From Burkholderia lata (GTDB lineage Bacteria; Pseudomonadota; Gammaproteobacteria; Burkholderiales; Burkholderiaceae), in contig NZ_CABVQK010000001.1 of the NCBI RefSeq assembly GCF_902499335.1, positions 682,001-746,000 of the forward strand: a stretch of 64,000 nucleotides of DNA, in the 5' to 3' direction. The position numbers and the translations under genes are program-made. Below, in pieces: positions 1 through 7,689 of the stretch. Every line of letters begins with the position of its first letter. The first letter of the stretch is position 1. The notes beneath the pieces were generated by a model, which had not been told where the DNA came from, ran no database searches, and saw nothing but the letters and a program-made list of their open reading frames with translations.

Positions 1-6
1 TGCGGG

Positions 7-198
7 TCAGTTGTAGCCGAGTACGACCGGTGCCGCGTCGCCGATGTCGGTCGCCGGCTCCGCGCCGAAACGGCCGAGCACGTCGGCCACGTACTGCGGC
101 CCTGCGCTGATCTGCGACGAACGGTGCGCAACCGGCCGGCTATCGCCCGCGCCCGGTGCTTCGCCCATCGATACGGTGTCGTTGACGGTGATATGCAT
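7..198 (-). CDS. Small conserved-looking protein of unknown function (63 aa)
   Basis: A 63-residue protein that starts with ATG preceded by a good ribosome binding site (GGAGA, 8 bases upstream) and stops just inside the window. It follows the aminotransferase at 211-1410 by only 12 bases on the same strand, so the two are probably co-transcribed. No membrane segment, signal peptide or cysteine is visible; it is Gly/Ala rich and polar. I do not recognise a family. A real gene is supported by the binding site and tight spacing; a role alongside the aminotransferase is inference only. Confidence 0.6.
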   Translation of the reverse strand: MHITVNDTVSMGEAPGAGDSRPVAHRSSQISAGPQYVADVLGRFGAEPATDIGDAAPVVLGYN

Positions 199-210
199 GT
201 TGATGTCTCC

Positions 211-1410
211 TCACGCGGCCAGCGCCGCACCATACGCGCGCACGAGGCGCGCGACGCCTTCCCGGATCGCGTCGACGTCCGGCGCGGCGAACGACAGGCG
301 CAGCGATGCCGCGTCGACGTTGTCCGCGAAGAATGCCTTGCCCGGCACGAACACGATCTTGTTAGCGATCGCCTGTTGCAGCAGCACGTCCGACGACACT
401 GCGCCGATCCGCGCCCACACGAACATCCCGCCTTCGGGACGATGAAATTCGATCGCATCGCCAAGGCCGTCGCGCAGCGCGTCGCACATCGCGTCGCATT
501 TGCGCTGGTAGGCGGCCGTGATGCGCGGCAGATGGCGTTCGAGCGCACCGTCGGCCAGGTATTCGGCGGCGGCCGCCTGTGTCCACGGCGTGCTGCACAG
601 ATCGACCGTCTGCTTCGCGATCACGCAGCGCCGCGCGATCTCGGCCGGCGCGATCGTCCAGCCCACGCGCAGCCCGGGCGCGACGATCTTCGACAGGCTC
701 GCGAAATGCACGATCCAGTCACGCGCGCCGTCCACTTCGTCGGCCAGCGCGAGCATCGACGGCACGGCTTCGCCCGTGAAACGCAGGTCGCCGTACGGAT
801 CGTCCTCGATGATCAGGAAACGGTATTGCACCGCGAGACGCAGCAGCTTCAGCCGGCGCTCGCGCGTAAGGGTCGCGCCCGTCGGGTTCGCGAAGGTCGG
901 GACCGTGTACAGCAGCTTCGGCTGCGCGATCGCACCGGATGCGAGCTGTTCGCCGAGACGATCGACGTCGAGGCCCGCGCCGTCGACCGGAATCGTCACG
1001 ATGCGCGCCTGCTGCAGACGCATCGCCTGCAGCGTCGCCGGGTAAGCCGGCTGCTCGGTCAGCACGACGTCGCCGGGCGACACCATCACGCGCAGCAGCA
1101 GGTCGAGGCCCTGCTGCGAACCGGTCGTGACGAGCAGTTCGGCCGTCGTGCACGCCACGCCGCGGCGCGCCATCAGCGCGATCAGTTGCTGCTTCAGTTC
1201 GGCGAGGCCGTCGGTCGGGCCGTATTGCAGGCAGCGCACGGGCTGCGCGTACGCGCGCTCGGCGGCTGCGTTCAGGCCGTCGACGTCGAACAGGTCGCTG
1301 GCCGGATAGCCGCCCGCGAAGGAAATCATGCCCGGTTCGGACAGGTACTTGAACAGTTCGCGGATCGGCGAGCCGGCGGGATTCTGGAATGAGGGAGTGA
1401 ACGCGTACAT
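211..1410 (-). CDS. PLP-dependent aminotransferase, class I/II (2-aminoadipate-transaminase/MocR-like clade)
   Basis: A 399-residue fold-type I aminotransferase. The PLP lysine lies at about K241 in SLSK, followed by the phosphate-binding GLRVGW stretch; the cofactor-contacting ANPTG (about 174-178) and EDDPYG (about 202-207) are present. The family transaminates 2-aminoadipate, aromatic or branched amino acids with 2-oxoglutarate; the substrate cannot be read from the sequence. The start at 1410 (MYAFTPSF) was chosen because the conserved family N-terminus begins there; an upstream ATG at 1485 only adds a non-conserved Arg/Pro-rich stretch. No strong ribosome binding site precedes 1410. It leads a two-gene unit with the small gene at 7-198. 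Confidence 0.85.
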   Translation of the reverse strand: MYAFTPSFQNPAGSPIRELFKYLSEPGMISFAGGYPASDLFDVDGLNAAAERAYAQPVRCLQYGPTDGLAELKQQLIALMARRGVACTTAELLVTTGSQQGLDLLLRVMVSPGDVVLTEQPAYPATLQAMRLQQARIVTIPVDGAGLDVDRLGEQLASGAIAQPKLLYTVPTFANPTGATLTRERRLKLLRLAVQYRFLIIEDDPYGDLRFTGEAVPSMLALADEVDGARDWIVHFASLSKIVAPGLRVGWTIAPAEIARRCVIAKQTVDLCSTPWTQAAAAEYLADGALERHLPRITAAYQRKCDAMCDALRDGLGDAIEFHRPEGGMFVWARIGAVSSDVLLQQAIANKIVFVPGKAFFADNVDAASLRLSFAAPDVDAIREGVARLVRAYGAALAA

Positions 1411-1722
1411 GTCGTCGTGAGCTGGATGGCGCGGACGGCCGGGATAGCCGCCCGATGCCTGCCACCGCGGCGCTTCTGGCGCCACGGCGGTGAAATCGAG
1501 CCACGATTGTCGATAGTCATTAAGGCCGCGGCAAACGATATCTATGCACTAGGTCTTGCGGTTTGGTCATCAAATGGAGGATTGGCGGGAGACGCGAAAC
1601 GCCCCGTGCGCCAGCGCGCCGGCACCGGGTTCCGGGCACGTGTTGCCGCGAGAAAGCCAATCCGCCCGATTGTTTCGCGATGCACGTACCCTGCCCGCCC
1701 CGCTTGCCGGCATCGAGCCGAA
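1411..1722. other. Intergenic stretch upstream of the aminotransferase
   Basis: About 310 bases between the aminotransferase start and the end of the DUF4434-like gene, both on the minus strand. It should hold the aminotransferase promoter; an AT-richer patch lies near 1530-1560, but I cannot place convincing -35/-10 boxes. No gene seen. Confidence 0.4.
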
Positions 1723-2691
1723 TCAGTGCGGCGTCCCGGAAGGCTCGGCCGGCGGCGGCTTGGGCTTCCACGTCGAGAGCGCGCGCGTGAGATCGTCCGA
1801 CACATAGTGCGGACCATCGAACAGATAGACCGGATAGCCGCGATACGCCACCAGTTGCTTGCCCAACTCGTCGGCGCTGGCTGAACGGAACCCGCCCCGC
1901 TCGGCGGGCCGGAACGCCTCGGCGATGACCCGCACGCGTTGCTTGCCCAATCTTGCAACCAGCTCGTCGAGGTAGCTGCGTGCGACATACGGCTCGCGGG
2001 CATAGACGCCGCAGCCGTCCTGGAAGAACACGCCGACGTCCGCGGGCAGCCACGCTGCGAGCCACTCCGCGAGCGCCTTTCCGCCGATATTGGTCTGGTC
2101 GTACACGCTCACCCAGAGCGGCCTCGGCAACCGTTGCAGGATCGCGGCGAGCTTCGGCGCGTCCTGCCAGGTCGGATCGATTTCGACCGGGAAATAGTAG
2201 CCGGTGACGTGCAGCGGAACCGGTGCGTGCGCCACTTCCAGGGACTGGTCGGCGAGCGTCGACAGATGGGTGCGCGCACGCTTTTCGTCCTGGTAGCCGG
2301 CCAGCCCCAGGATCACGTTTCTGGCCCATGGCTCACGACTGATACGTTCCCAGTCGGGAAGGTGCGCAGCAGGCTGGATGCGGGTGTTGGCGATGAACGC
2401 GGTATCGTCGACGACGGCCCATTGAATCAGCAGATCGTGTATGCCGAGCATCTGCCAGTTGCCGACCGGATTCGTCGTCGAGTTGTCCACCTGCCAGACG
2501 ATGCCGTCCGCGTGCACATCGTGTGCGGTCCAGCTGCAGGCGGCCACGACGAGCGATGCGCCGATCGCCACGAGCGTCGCCGCCCGGGGCGAACGCGGCG
2601 CGGCGGCGAGCGGGCCCGCTCTCCCTGCGAGCCGAAGCCGGCCCATACGCCGTTGAATCCTGCGCAAGGCCGGGATCGCGTACCTGGTCAT
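1723..2691 (-). CDS. Secreted lipoprotein resembling DUF4434, probable TIM-barrel glycosidase-like protein
   Basis: A 322-residue protein with a basic N-terminus, a hydrophobic stretch and a lipobox-like VVAAC near residue 46, so likely an exported lipoprotein. The body has features of the DUF4434 glycoside-hydrolase-like barrel: LLIQWAVVDD early, GYYFPVEID in the middle and FFQDGCGVY later. Such proteins occur in polysaccharide loci, but their reactions are mostly unproven. The start at 2691 fits a GGGGAG ribosome binding site about 8 bases upstream; 2712 is an alternative. It follows the DUF2334 gene on the same strand with a strong hairpin in the gap. Family assignment is by motif only. 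Taken as part of the NfrAB-type exopolysaccharide locus. Confidence 0.65.
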   Translation of the reverse strand: MTRYAIPALRRIQRRMGRLRLAGRAGPLAAAPRSPRAATLVAIGASLVVAACSWTAHDVHADGIVWQVDNSTTNPVGNWQMLGIHDLLIQWAVVDDTAFIANTRIQPAAHLPDWERISREPWARNVILGLAGYQDEKRARTHLSTLADQSLEVAHAPVPLHVTGYYFPVEIDPTWQDAPKLAAILQRLPRPLWVSVYDQTNIGGKALAEWLAAWLPADVGVFFQDGCGVYAREPYVARSYLDELVARLGKQRVRVIAEAFRPAERGGFRSASADELGKQLVAYRGYPVYLFDGPHYVSDDLTRALSTWKPKPPPAEPSGTPH

Positions 2692-2736
2692 CGCATGGCT
2701 CCCCGGAAACATGCCTGCGCGTCATCGTAGCCGATC

Positions 2737-2778
2737 AAACGCAAACGTGCGACCCGCATTGCCAATGCGGGTCGCACG
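2737..2778 (-). terminator. Strong intrinsic terminator with a 15-bp perfect stem
   Basis: Arms 2746-2760 and 2764-2778 are perfect reverse complements (CGTGCGACCCGCATT) with a 3-base loop; on the minus strand the hairpin is followed by TTTGCGTTT. It lies about 20 bases past the stop of the DUF2334 gene and just upstream of the DUF4434-like gene, so it likely ends or attenuates the upstream transcript. Confidence 0.8.
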
Positions 2779-2798
2779 CGGCTGTCGCTACGCCTGTG

Positions 2799-4442
2799 TT
2801 ACTTGGCCGTCGTGCCGTCCACCCACTTGTAGCCGAGATTCGTAATGCCGGTAATCATGCTCTGGAAGTCCTGGTATGCCGGCAATCCGAGATCGGGCTC
2901 GAGCCAGTACGGATGGAAGAAGAAGGACGCGAAACCGTCCCGCACTACCAGACCATACTGGGCATTGGTCACGATTTGCTGCCACGTGTACGTGATGCAC
3001 GAGAACGGGTCGATGTTGCAGATGTTGTACTGCACGCTGCCCAGGTTCTCCGGAACGATCCGCTGCCCGTAGTAATCGGAATTGATGATGTACGGGAAAA
3101 ACTGCCCGGCGGAAAAGTCCTGGTTGGCGGCACCCGTTCCGAGTTGCGGATTGGTCGCGGTGTAATACACGGCTCGCTGGAACGTGGTCGGGAACGTGAG
3201 GGCCGTAGCTGCCGATGCGGCCGGCGACATCTGGTACTGCGGCGCGGCAAAACCGACGATCTTGTAGCCGTTGGTCGTGAACTCGAGCAGGCCATCAGCC
3301 ATTCTGCCTTCCGCCCACGGGATGGAGTCCTCATCAACCGGCCGGTTCTGCACTGCGTACCAGAACTCGTAGTCGCTGCCGCTGACTGCATTCAGCAGGT
3401 TCGGCGTCGAATCGTACTGGTGCGTATAGCCGTGCATCACGATCGAGCCGCCGCGCAAGAGCGCGTAATTCAGCGCTTTCTTGAGGCCCGTTGCCTGCGC
3501 CAGATGGATCGTCTCCGGCACGCCGCCGTTGTAATAGCCGTTCGGGTCCGTATACAGCGGGATGGTTGCCATCGTGAACGGAATCTTCTTCGAGTACATG
3601 TAGTTCGTCAGCAGCTGCATCGAACTCGTGGTCGTGTACGCGTCGAGATCCTCCAGGCGGACGAGCGCACGATGATTCACCGGTGCATTGGTCTGCAGGA
3701 TGTCGTGCAGGATGTCGCAAATCACCAGGTAGCGATCCGTCGGGCCGATGTAGGAAAACGGCATGTCGGCGAAGTACCAGAAGTTGCCCGAGCGCATGAT
3801 GTACGGCGCGCTTGCGCCGCTCTGGCTGTTCTGGATGGTGACGAGCGCCTGCGCCTTGGTGGCGTCGACGACCTGGGTCAGGCCGACATCCGGATCCGCG
3901 TTGATCACGCCGGTCGACGCGTTATACGCGTAGTACTTGACCATCGACAGGTTCTTGTACGTGACCGTATCGTAGAAGCCGGGATTCGGATTGCTCGACG
4001 ACGGCGTCGCGTTCATCCCGGCGAGGCCCAGGAAGCTGAACCCGAAGGTCTGGTTGAACGTGTAGGCCGTGTTCCATGCCAGCTGCCACAGGTTGTACTT
4101 GAACCAGACCACCGTCTTCTTGGTGGTCATCACATCGCTCATGAACGCCGCCGGAATCGGGTTGTTGTAGTAATCGCCGATATAGAACGTAGCGTCGTGA
4201 TTCCCGACCATGCCGGACGTGTAGTTCTGGATCGGAACCAGATCGACCGTCGTATTGAAGTGACCCAGCAGGTTTCTCAGCATGATGCTGTACATCAGGC
4301 CCAGCTTCGAATACGGGTCGTTGGCCGGATTGTCGTACAGGATAAGCGTATGGGCGGTGGTGGCCTGCGCGTGCGCGGTACCCGGCAATGTCATTTGCGC
4401 GAGTCCCGCAAGCAGGGCGATGACGAGCAAGATCTTTTTCAT
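2799..4442 (-). CDS. Secreted DUF2334 polysaccharide-deacetylase-like protein
   Basis: A 547-residue protein with a clear Sec signal peptide (MKKILLVIALLAG to AHA, cleavage near residue 25). The DUF2334 signature is visible: RLEDLD at about 262-267 (metal/catalytic acids of the NodB-like fold), HGYTH at about 337-341 (metal-binding histidines), and the downstream EFWYAV and PVDEDSIPWAE stretches. Relatives belong to the polysaccharide deacetylase superfamily and often sit in exopolysaccharide loci, where they are thought to trim or deacetylate the exported polymer in the periplasm. The start has a GGGAGAAA ribosome binding site. It follows the small gene at 4455-4751 by 12 bases and diverges from the glycosyltransferase at 5728. 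Enzymatic activity is inferred. Confidence 0.82.
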   Translation of the reverse strand: MKKILLVIALLAGLAQMTLPGTAHAQATTAHTLILYDNPANDPYSKLGLMYSIMLRNLLGHFNTTVDLVPIQNYTSGMVGNHDATFYIGDYYNNPIPAAFMSDVMTTKKTVVWFKYNLWQLAWNTAYTFNQTFGFSFLGLAGMNATPSSSNPNPGFYDTVTYKNLSMVKYYAYNASTGVINADPDVGLTQVVDATKAQALVTIQNSQSGASAPYIMRSGNFWYFADMPFSYIGPTDRYLVICDILHDILQTNAPVNHRALVRLEDLDAYTTTSSMQLLTNYMYSKKIPFTMATIPLYTDPNGYYNGGVPETIHLAQATGLKKALNYALLRGGSIVMHGYTHQYDSTPNLLNAVSGSDYEFWYAVQNRPVDEDSIPWAEGRMADGLLEFTTNGYKIVGFAAPQYQMSPAASAATALTFPTTFQRAVYYTATNPQLGTGAANQDFSAGQFFPYIINSDYYGQRIVPENLGSVQYNICNIDPFSCITYTWQQIVTNAQYGLVVRDGFASFFFHPYWLEPDLGLPAYQDFQSMITGITNLGYKWVDGTTAK

Positions 4443-4454
4443 GGCCGTTTCTCC

Positions 4455-4751
4455 CTAGTCACGTTCCACGTTGCCGTTGGTTTTACTGACAGACTTCTTG
4501 CTGAATTTCGGGCGGCCCGTTTCCTTGTACGCCTTTTCCCAATCCTCATCGGACATGCCGGCTTTCACGGTGACGTGCGCCGAACCGTTCGGCAGCGGAG
4601 GCGGCTTGATCTTCGGGGCAGAAGAATTACTCGTCTGCTGCGCACCCACATCCTGAACGCCGACGGCGAAGACGAGCGTGGTGATCAATGCGACGATCGA
4701 TCCGGCGGCGCTCAACCCGTTTCGAAAAGATTGATTGCGATGCGAAGGCAT
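4455..4751 (-). CDS. Small secreted protein of unknown function (98 aa)
   Basis: Starts at the second of two in-frame ATGs because AAAGGA lies 8 bases before it, whereas it abuts the first ATG at 4760. The N-terminus is a signal peptide or single anchor (hydrophobic LSAAGSIVALITTLVFAVG, then AQQ). The mature part is short, Pro/Lys rich and polar with a SDEDWEKAYKETGRPKF segment. No known family recognised. It is the first gene of the leftward unit with the DUF2334 protein (12-base gap), opposite the synthase, so a role in the same envelope pathway is plausible. Confidence 0.6.
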   Translation of the reverse strand: MPSHRNQSFRNGLSAAGSIVALITTLVFAVGVQDVGAQQTSNSSAPKIKPPPLPNGSAHVTVKAGMSDEDWEKAYKETGRPKFSKKSVSKTNGNVERD

Positions 4752-5727
4752 GATTTTCATCCTTTGATATGCAAAATAAGTTCATCTCGCTCGCGAAACG
4801 AACACGGCTAATCACCATCCGGAATCGGGGCGCTATGTCGTGAAGTTTTTGATGCGCAATTGAAACCAGACAAATAAATCCGGGAGGAGATGGCTTTACT
4901 TTCAAGCTAGAACCGTACCATCCGTCGCAAATGGGCATAGCGCCAAGGCGCCGAAAATGGCGCGCCGTGGCAGCTCGAAAATGCTTCGATAAAACGTTTC
5001 AGGCATGCAACGCGGCGGTGTCACGAATTTAATCGGACAAACGCGCGAAACCTGCTCTTGCGCCCCAGGTAAGACCTGTTGCGCTCCATGCCTCGCGGAT
5101 CGTGATGCGACGATCGCCGTGGGTCGCACGCTCGCATGCGTCACAACGACCGACACGCCGGATTTTCGGGTTCCACGCCAATCCATCCGGCCGGTCACGG
5201 CCGGAATCGCGTGACGATTTGCAGAGCGCGGCTGCCGGGGCCCGGCAGGGGGTCTGAAAACGACGTGTCATCCGGCCGATCGAGCGCGTGTTTCAGCACT
5301 GAAACATTTGGCTCGGATTCGGCGGGCCAATCCTGTGAGGCGTCCCGCGGCGCCCGCGCGCTCAAGGGTCGCGCAGCGATGGCGCACGACTTGCTACATG
5401 AGCTGTGTGCTGCGGAGTCGGTGCGCGGGGGCACTGCGCGTGCGTCGGGTGGAGAGCGGCTGCAAGCGTCGAGAAATGCAGGGACGGAGGCAGGCAAGCG
5501 GCAAACGGGCTGTCAGAAAGTCATCCACTGAACACATTGCCTCGTTCGCGATGTGACGTGGCCGTATCGAGGAAGTCCGCGTCTTGCGCGGCGCTTTTTC
5601 GATCGGCAGGAATTCGCGTGGCGCAAGCCACGGAGTGGACGTGACGGGGGCGACGAAGACGGGGAACGTTTCGTCATGCGTCGGTACGAGGGGAAATAAT
5701 CCAATACAAGACAAAAGCGCGGACAAA
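4752..5727. other. Long divergent intergenic region of the exopolysaccharide locus
   Basis: About 975 bases between the leftward small gene and the rightward glycosyltransferase. Short overlapping open frames exist on both strands (for example 5136-5531) but none has a family signature or a convincing ribosome binding site. Base composition is lower in GC close to both genes, as expected for divergent promoters. An unusually long control region or an unseen small RNA is possible. Confidence 0.4.
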
Positions 5728-7689
5728 ATGATGGATAACATGATTTGGAGTGCATATTTATATGCACTTAACCTTGTCGCCATTGTGACCGCAATCGTCA
5801 TCCTGGTGAGCACACTGGATGACCTCACGCTGGACGCCTGCTACTGGTCATTCGAAATTCGGCGCATCCTGCGCCGCGAAAAATCGCAAACGGTCGATAT
5901 CGGCATGCTGCGCGCGCTGGACGAGCAGTATCTGGCGCTGATGGTGCCCGCCTGGAAGGAATACGACGTCATCGCCAAGATGATCGAAAACACGTTGGCG
6001 ACCCTCGAGTACGAGCGATACGTGATATTCGTCGGCACCTATCACAACGATGCCGAAACCACGGCCGAGGTCGAGCGGATGGTCCGCCGCTACCCGGGCA
6101 GGGTCACGCGCGCGACCGTGATGAACGACGGGCCGACCTGCAAGGCGGACTGCCTGAACTGGATCGTCGAAGCCATCCTGCGCTACGAATCGGTCCATCA
6201 CATTCAGTTCGCGGGCGTCGTGATGCACGACTGCGAGGATGTCATTCATCCGGTCGAACTCAAGTACCTCAACCACGCGGTCGCGGAAAGCGACCTGGTC
6301 CAGCTTCCCGTGCTGTCGTTGCCGCGGAAATGGAACGAGTTCGTCGCCGGATGCTACATGGACGACTTCAGCGAAACGCACCAGAAGGATATACCGGTGC
6401 GCGCCCGGCTGACCGGCATCGTCCCGGGCGCGGGCGTGGCGTCGTGCTATAGCAGGCGCTCGATCGAAGCGGCGATGAAGGAACGCAACGGCTCGCCGTT
6501 CAACACCAGTTCGCTGACCGAGGATTACGACTTCAGCTTCCGGTTGAGAGAACTGGGGATGAAGGAAACCTTTGCGTGCATTCCGCTGACCGGGATCACG
6601 CGTGATGCCGCGGACGATCCCGCACCGGGCGTCGCCGTCAATCGAAACCTGCTGGCCACGCGCGAGTACTTTCCAAAGACATTTCGTACCGCGTACCGTC
6701 AGCGCACGCGCTGGATCCTCGGCATTGCCTTTCAGGGCTGGGAGCAACTCGGCTGGAAAGGCAATCTGCTCACCCGATACATGTTCTTCCATGATCGCAA
6801 GGGCATCGTGACCTCGCTGTTCTCGGTCATTGCCTATGGCGTGCTGATCAACTTCCTGTTGCTCGGCGCGCTTCAGCGATCCAGCCACGTCATCCCGAAT
6901 GGCGCCTCGGTCATCATGGCGAGCCAATGGGTCGCACCGCTGCTCTGGATCAACACCGCGATGCTGTTTGCGCGCGCCGGGCAGCGCTTCCATTTCGTCA
7001 GCAAGCTGAACGGCCCGACCCAGGGGCTGCTGTCGATTCCGCGGATGTTCGTCAACAACCTGATCAATTTCTACGCGGTGTGCCGTGCGTGGCGCATCTA
7101 TATCCGCTACCTGGTGACCGGCAAGCCGATCGCCTGGGACAAGACCAGTCACATCTACCTGTCGAACGAAGCGCTCGGGAAGGCGCGCCTGAAAGTCGGC
7201 GAGATCCTAGTCGGCTGGGGCGTGGTCACACTGGAGCAATTGCAGGCGAGCCTGGAGAAACAGCTGACTTGCGGCAGGCGACTGGGAGAACTGCTGGTCG
7301 AAGGCTGCGCGATCTCCGCCGAATCGCTGGCGGATGCAATCGCCGAGCAAGCCGAGCTGCCGCGGGTGAGCCTCGACAACGTCGCGGTGGGCCACTTCGC
7401 GGATTCGCTGGCATTCGAGCTGCAGTACGCGTACCGTGCCGTCCCGTTTTCGACGGCGGATGACGGTACGTTGAACGTGGCGGTCGGGCGACCGCTCAGT
7501 CAGGACGAACAGGATGTCGTGCGACGGGGAGCGCGATCGAATGTTGCCTACTTCATCGCCTGCGATGCGGAGATTGCCGCCGAACTCTCCCGGCACTCAC
7601 GCTTCGTCGAACTCGCCCGCGTACGCGACGGCGATCCGGCGGCGCAGGAAGGCTCCCCCGTGAAAAAACCGTCGGGAGAACAGGCATGA
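5728..7689 (+). CDS. NfrB-like inner-membrane family 2 glycosyltransferase with C-terminal c-di-GMP-binding MshEN module
   Basis: A 653-residue protein closely patterned on E. coli NfrB. One N-terminal membrane segment (about residues 5-25) is followed by a GT2 domain with VPAWKE, DCED (168-171, DxD position), TEDYD (264-268, catalytic base) and QRTRW (325-329, QxxRW), the hallmarks of processive synthases. Further membrane segments lie at about 365-435. Residues about 489-541 form a MshEN domain: two 24-residue motifs with exact 5-residue spacing. In E. coli, NfrB with NfrA makes a c-di-GMP-dependent glycan that serves as phage N4 receptor. The start at 5728 puts the first membrane segment at the N-terminus; an open frame extends upstream without family similarity. 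It overlaps the next gene by ATGA. Confidence 0.9.
   Translation: MMDNMIWSAYLYALNLVAIVTAIVILVSTLDDLTLDACYWSFEIRRILRREKSQTVDIGMLRALDEQYLALMVPAWKEYDVIAKMIENTLATLEYERYVIFVGTYHNDAETTAEVERMVRRYPGRVTRATVMNDGPTCKADCLNWIVEAILRYESVHHIQFAGVVMHDCEDVIHPVELKYLNHAVAESDLVQLPVLSLPRKWNEFVAGCYMDDFSETHQKDIPVRARLTGIVPGAGVASCYSRRSIEAAMKERNGSPFNTSSLTEDYDFSFRLRELGMKETFACIPLTGITRDAADDPAPGVAVNRNLLATREYFPKTFRTAYRQRTRWILGIAFQGWEQLGWKGNLLTRYMFFHDRKGIVTSLFSVIAYGVLINFLLLGALQRSSHVIPNGASVIMASQWVAPLLWINTAMLFARAGQRFHFVSKLNGPTQGLLSIPRMFVNNLINFYAVCRAWRIYIRYLVTGKPIAWDKTSHIYLSNEALGKARLKVGEILVGWGVVTLEQLQASLEKQLTCGRRLGELLVEGCAISAESLADAIAEQAELPRVSLDNVAVGHFADSLAFELQYAYRAVPFSTADDGTLNVAVGRPLSQDEQDVVRRGARSNVAYFIACDAEIAAELSRHSRFVELARVRDGDPAAQEGSPVKKPSGEQA

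Noticed and set aside
124-1392. Long plus-strand open frame across the aminotransferase
   Set aside because: Arg/His-rich, no family signature; it is the GC-bias shadow of the real minus-strand gene. Similar shadows at 2523-4811, 5848-7152, 11106-13205, 35005-37134, 38132-39718, 49082-51067 and 51436-53253 were rejected for the same reason.
5136-5531. Possible gene in the long region before the synthase
   Set aside because: Overlapping frames on both strands of similar length, no binding site and no recognisable domain.
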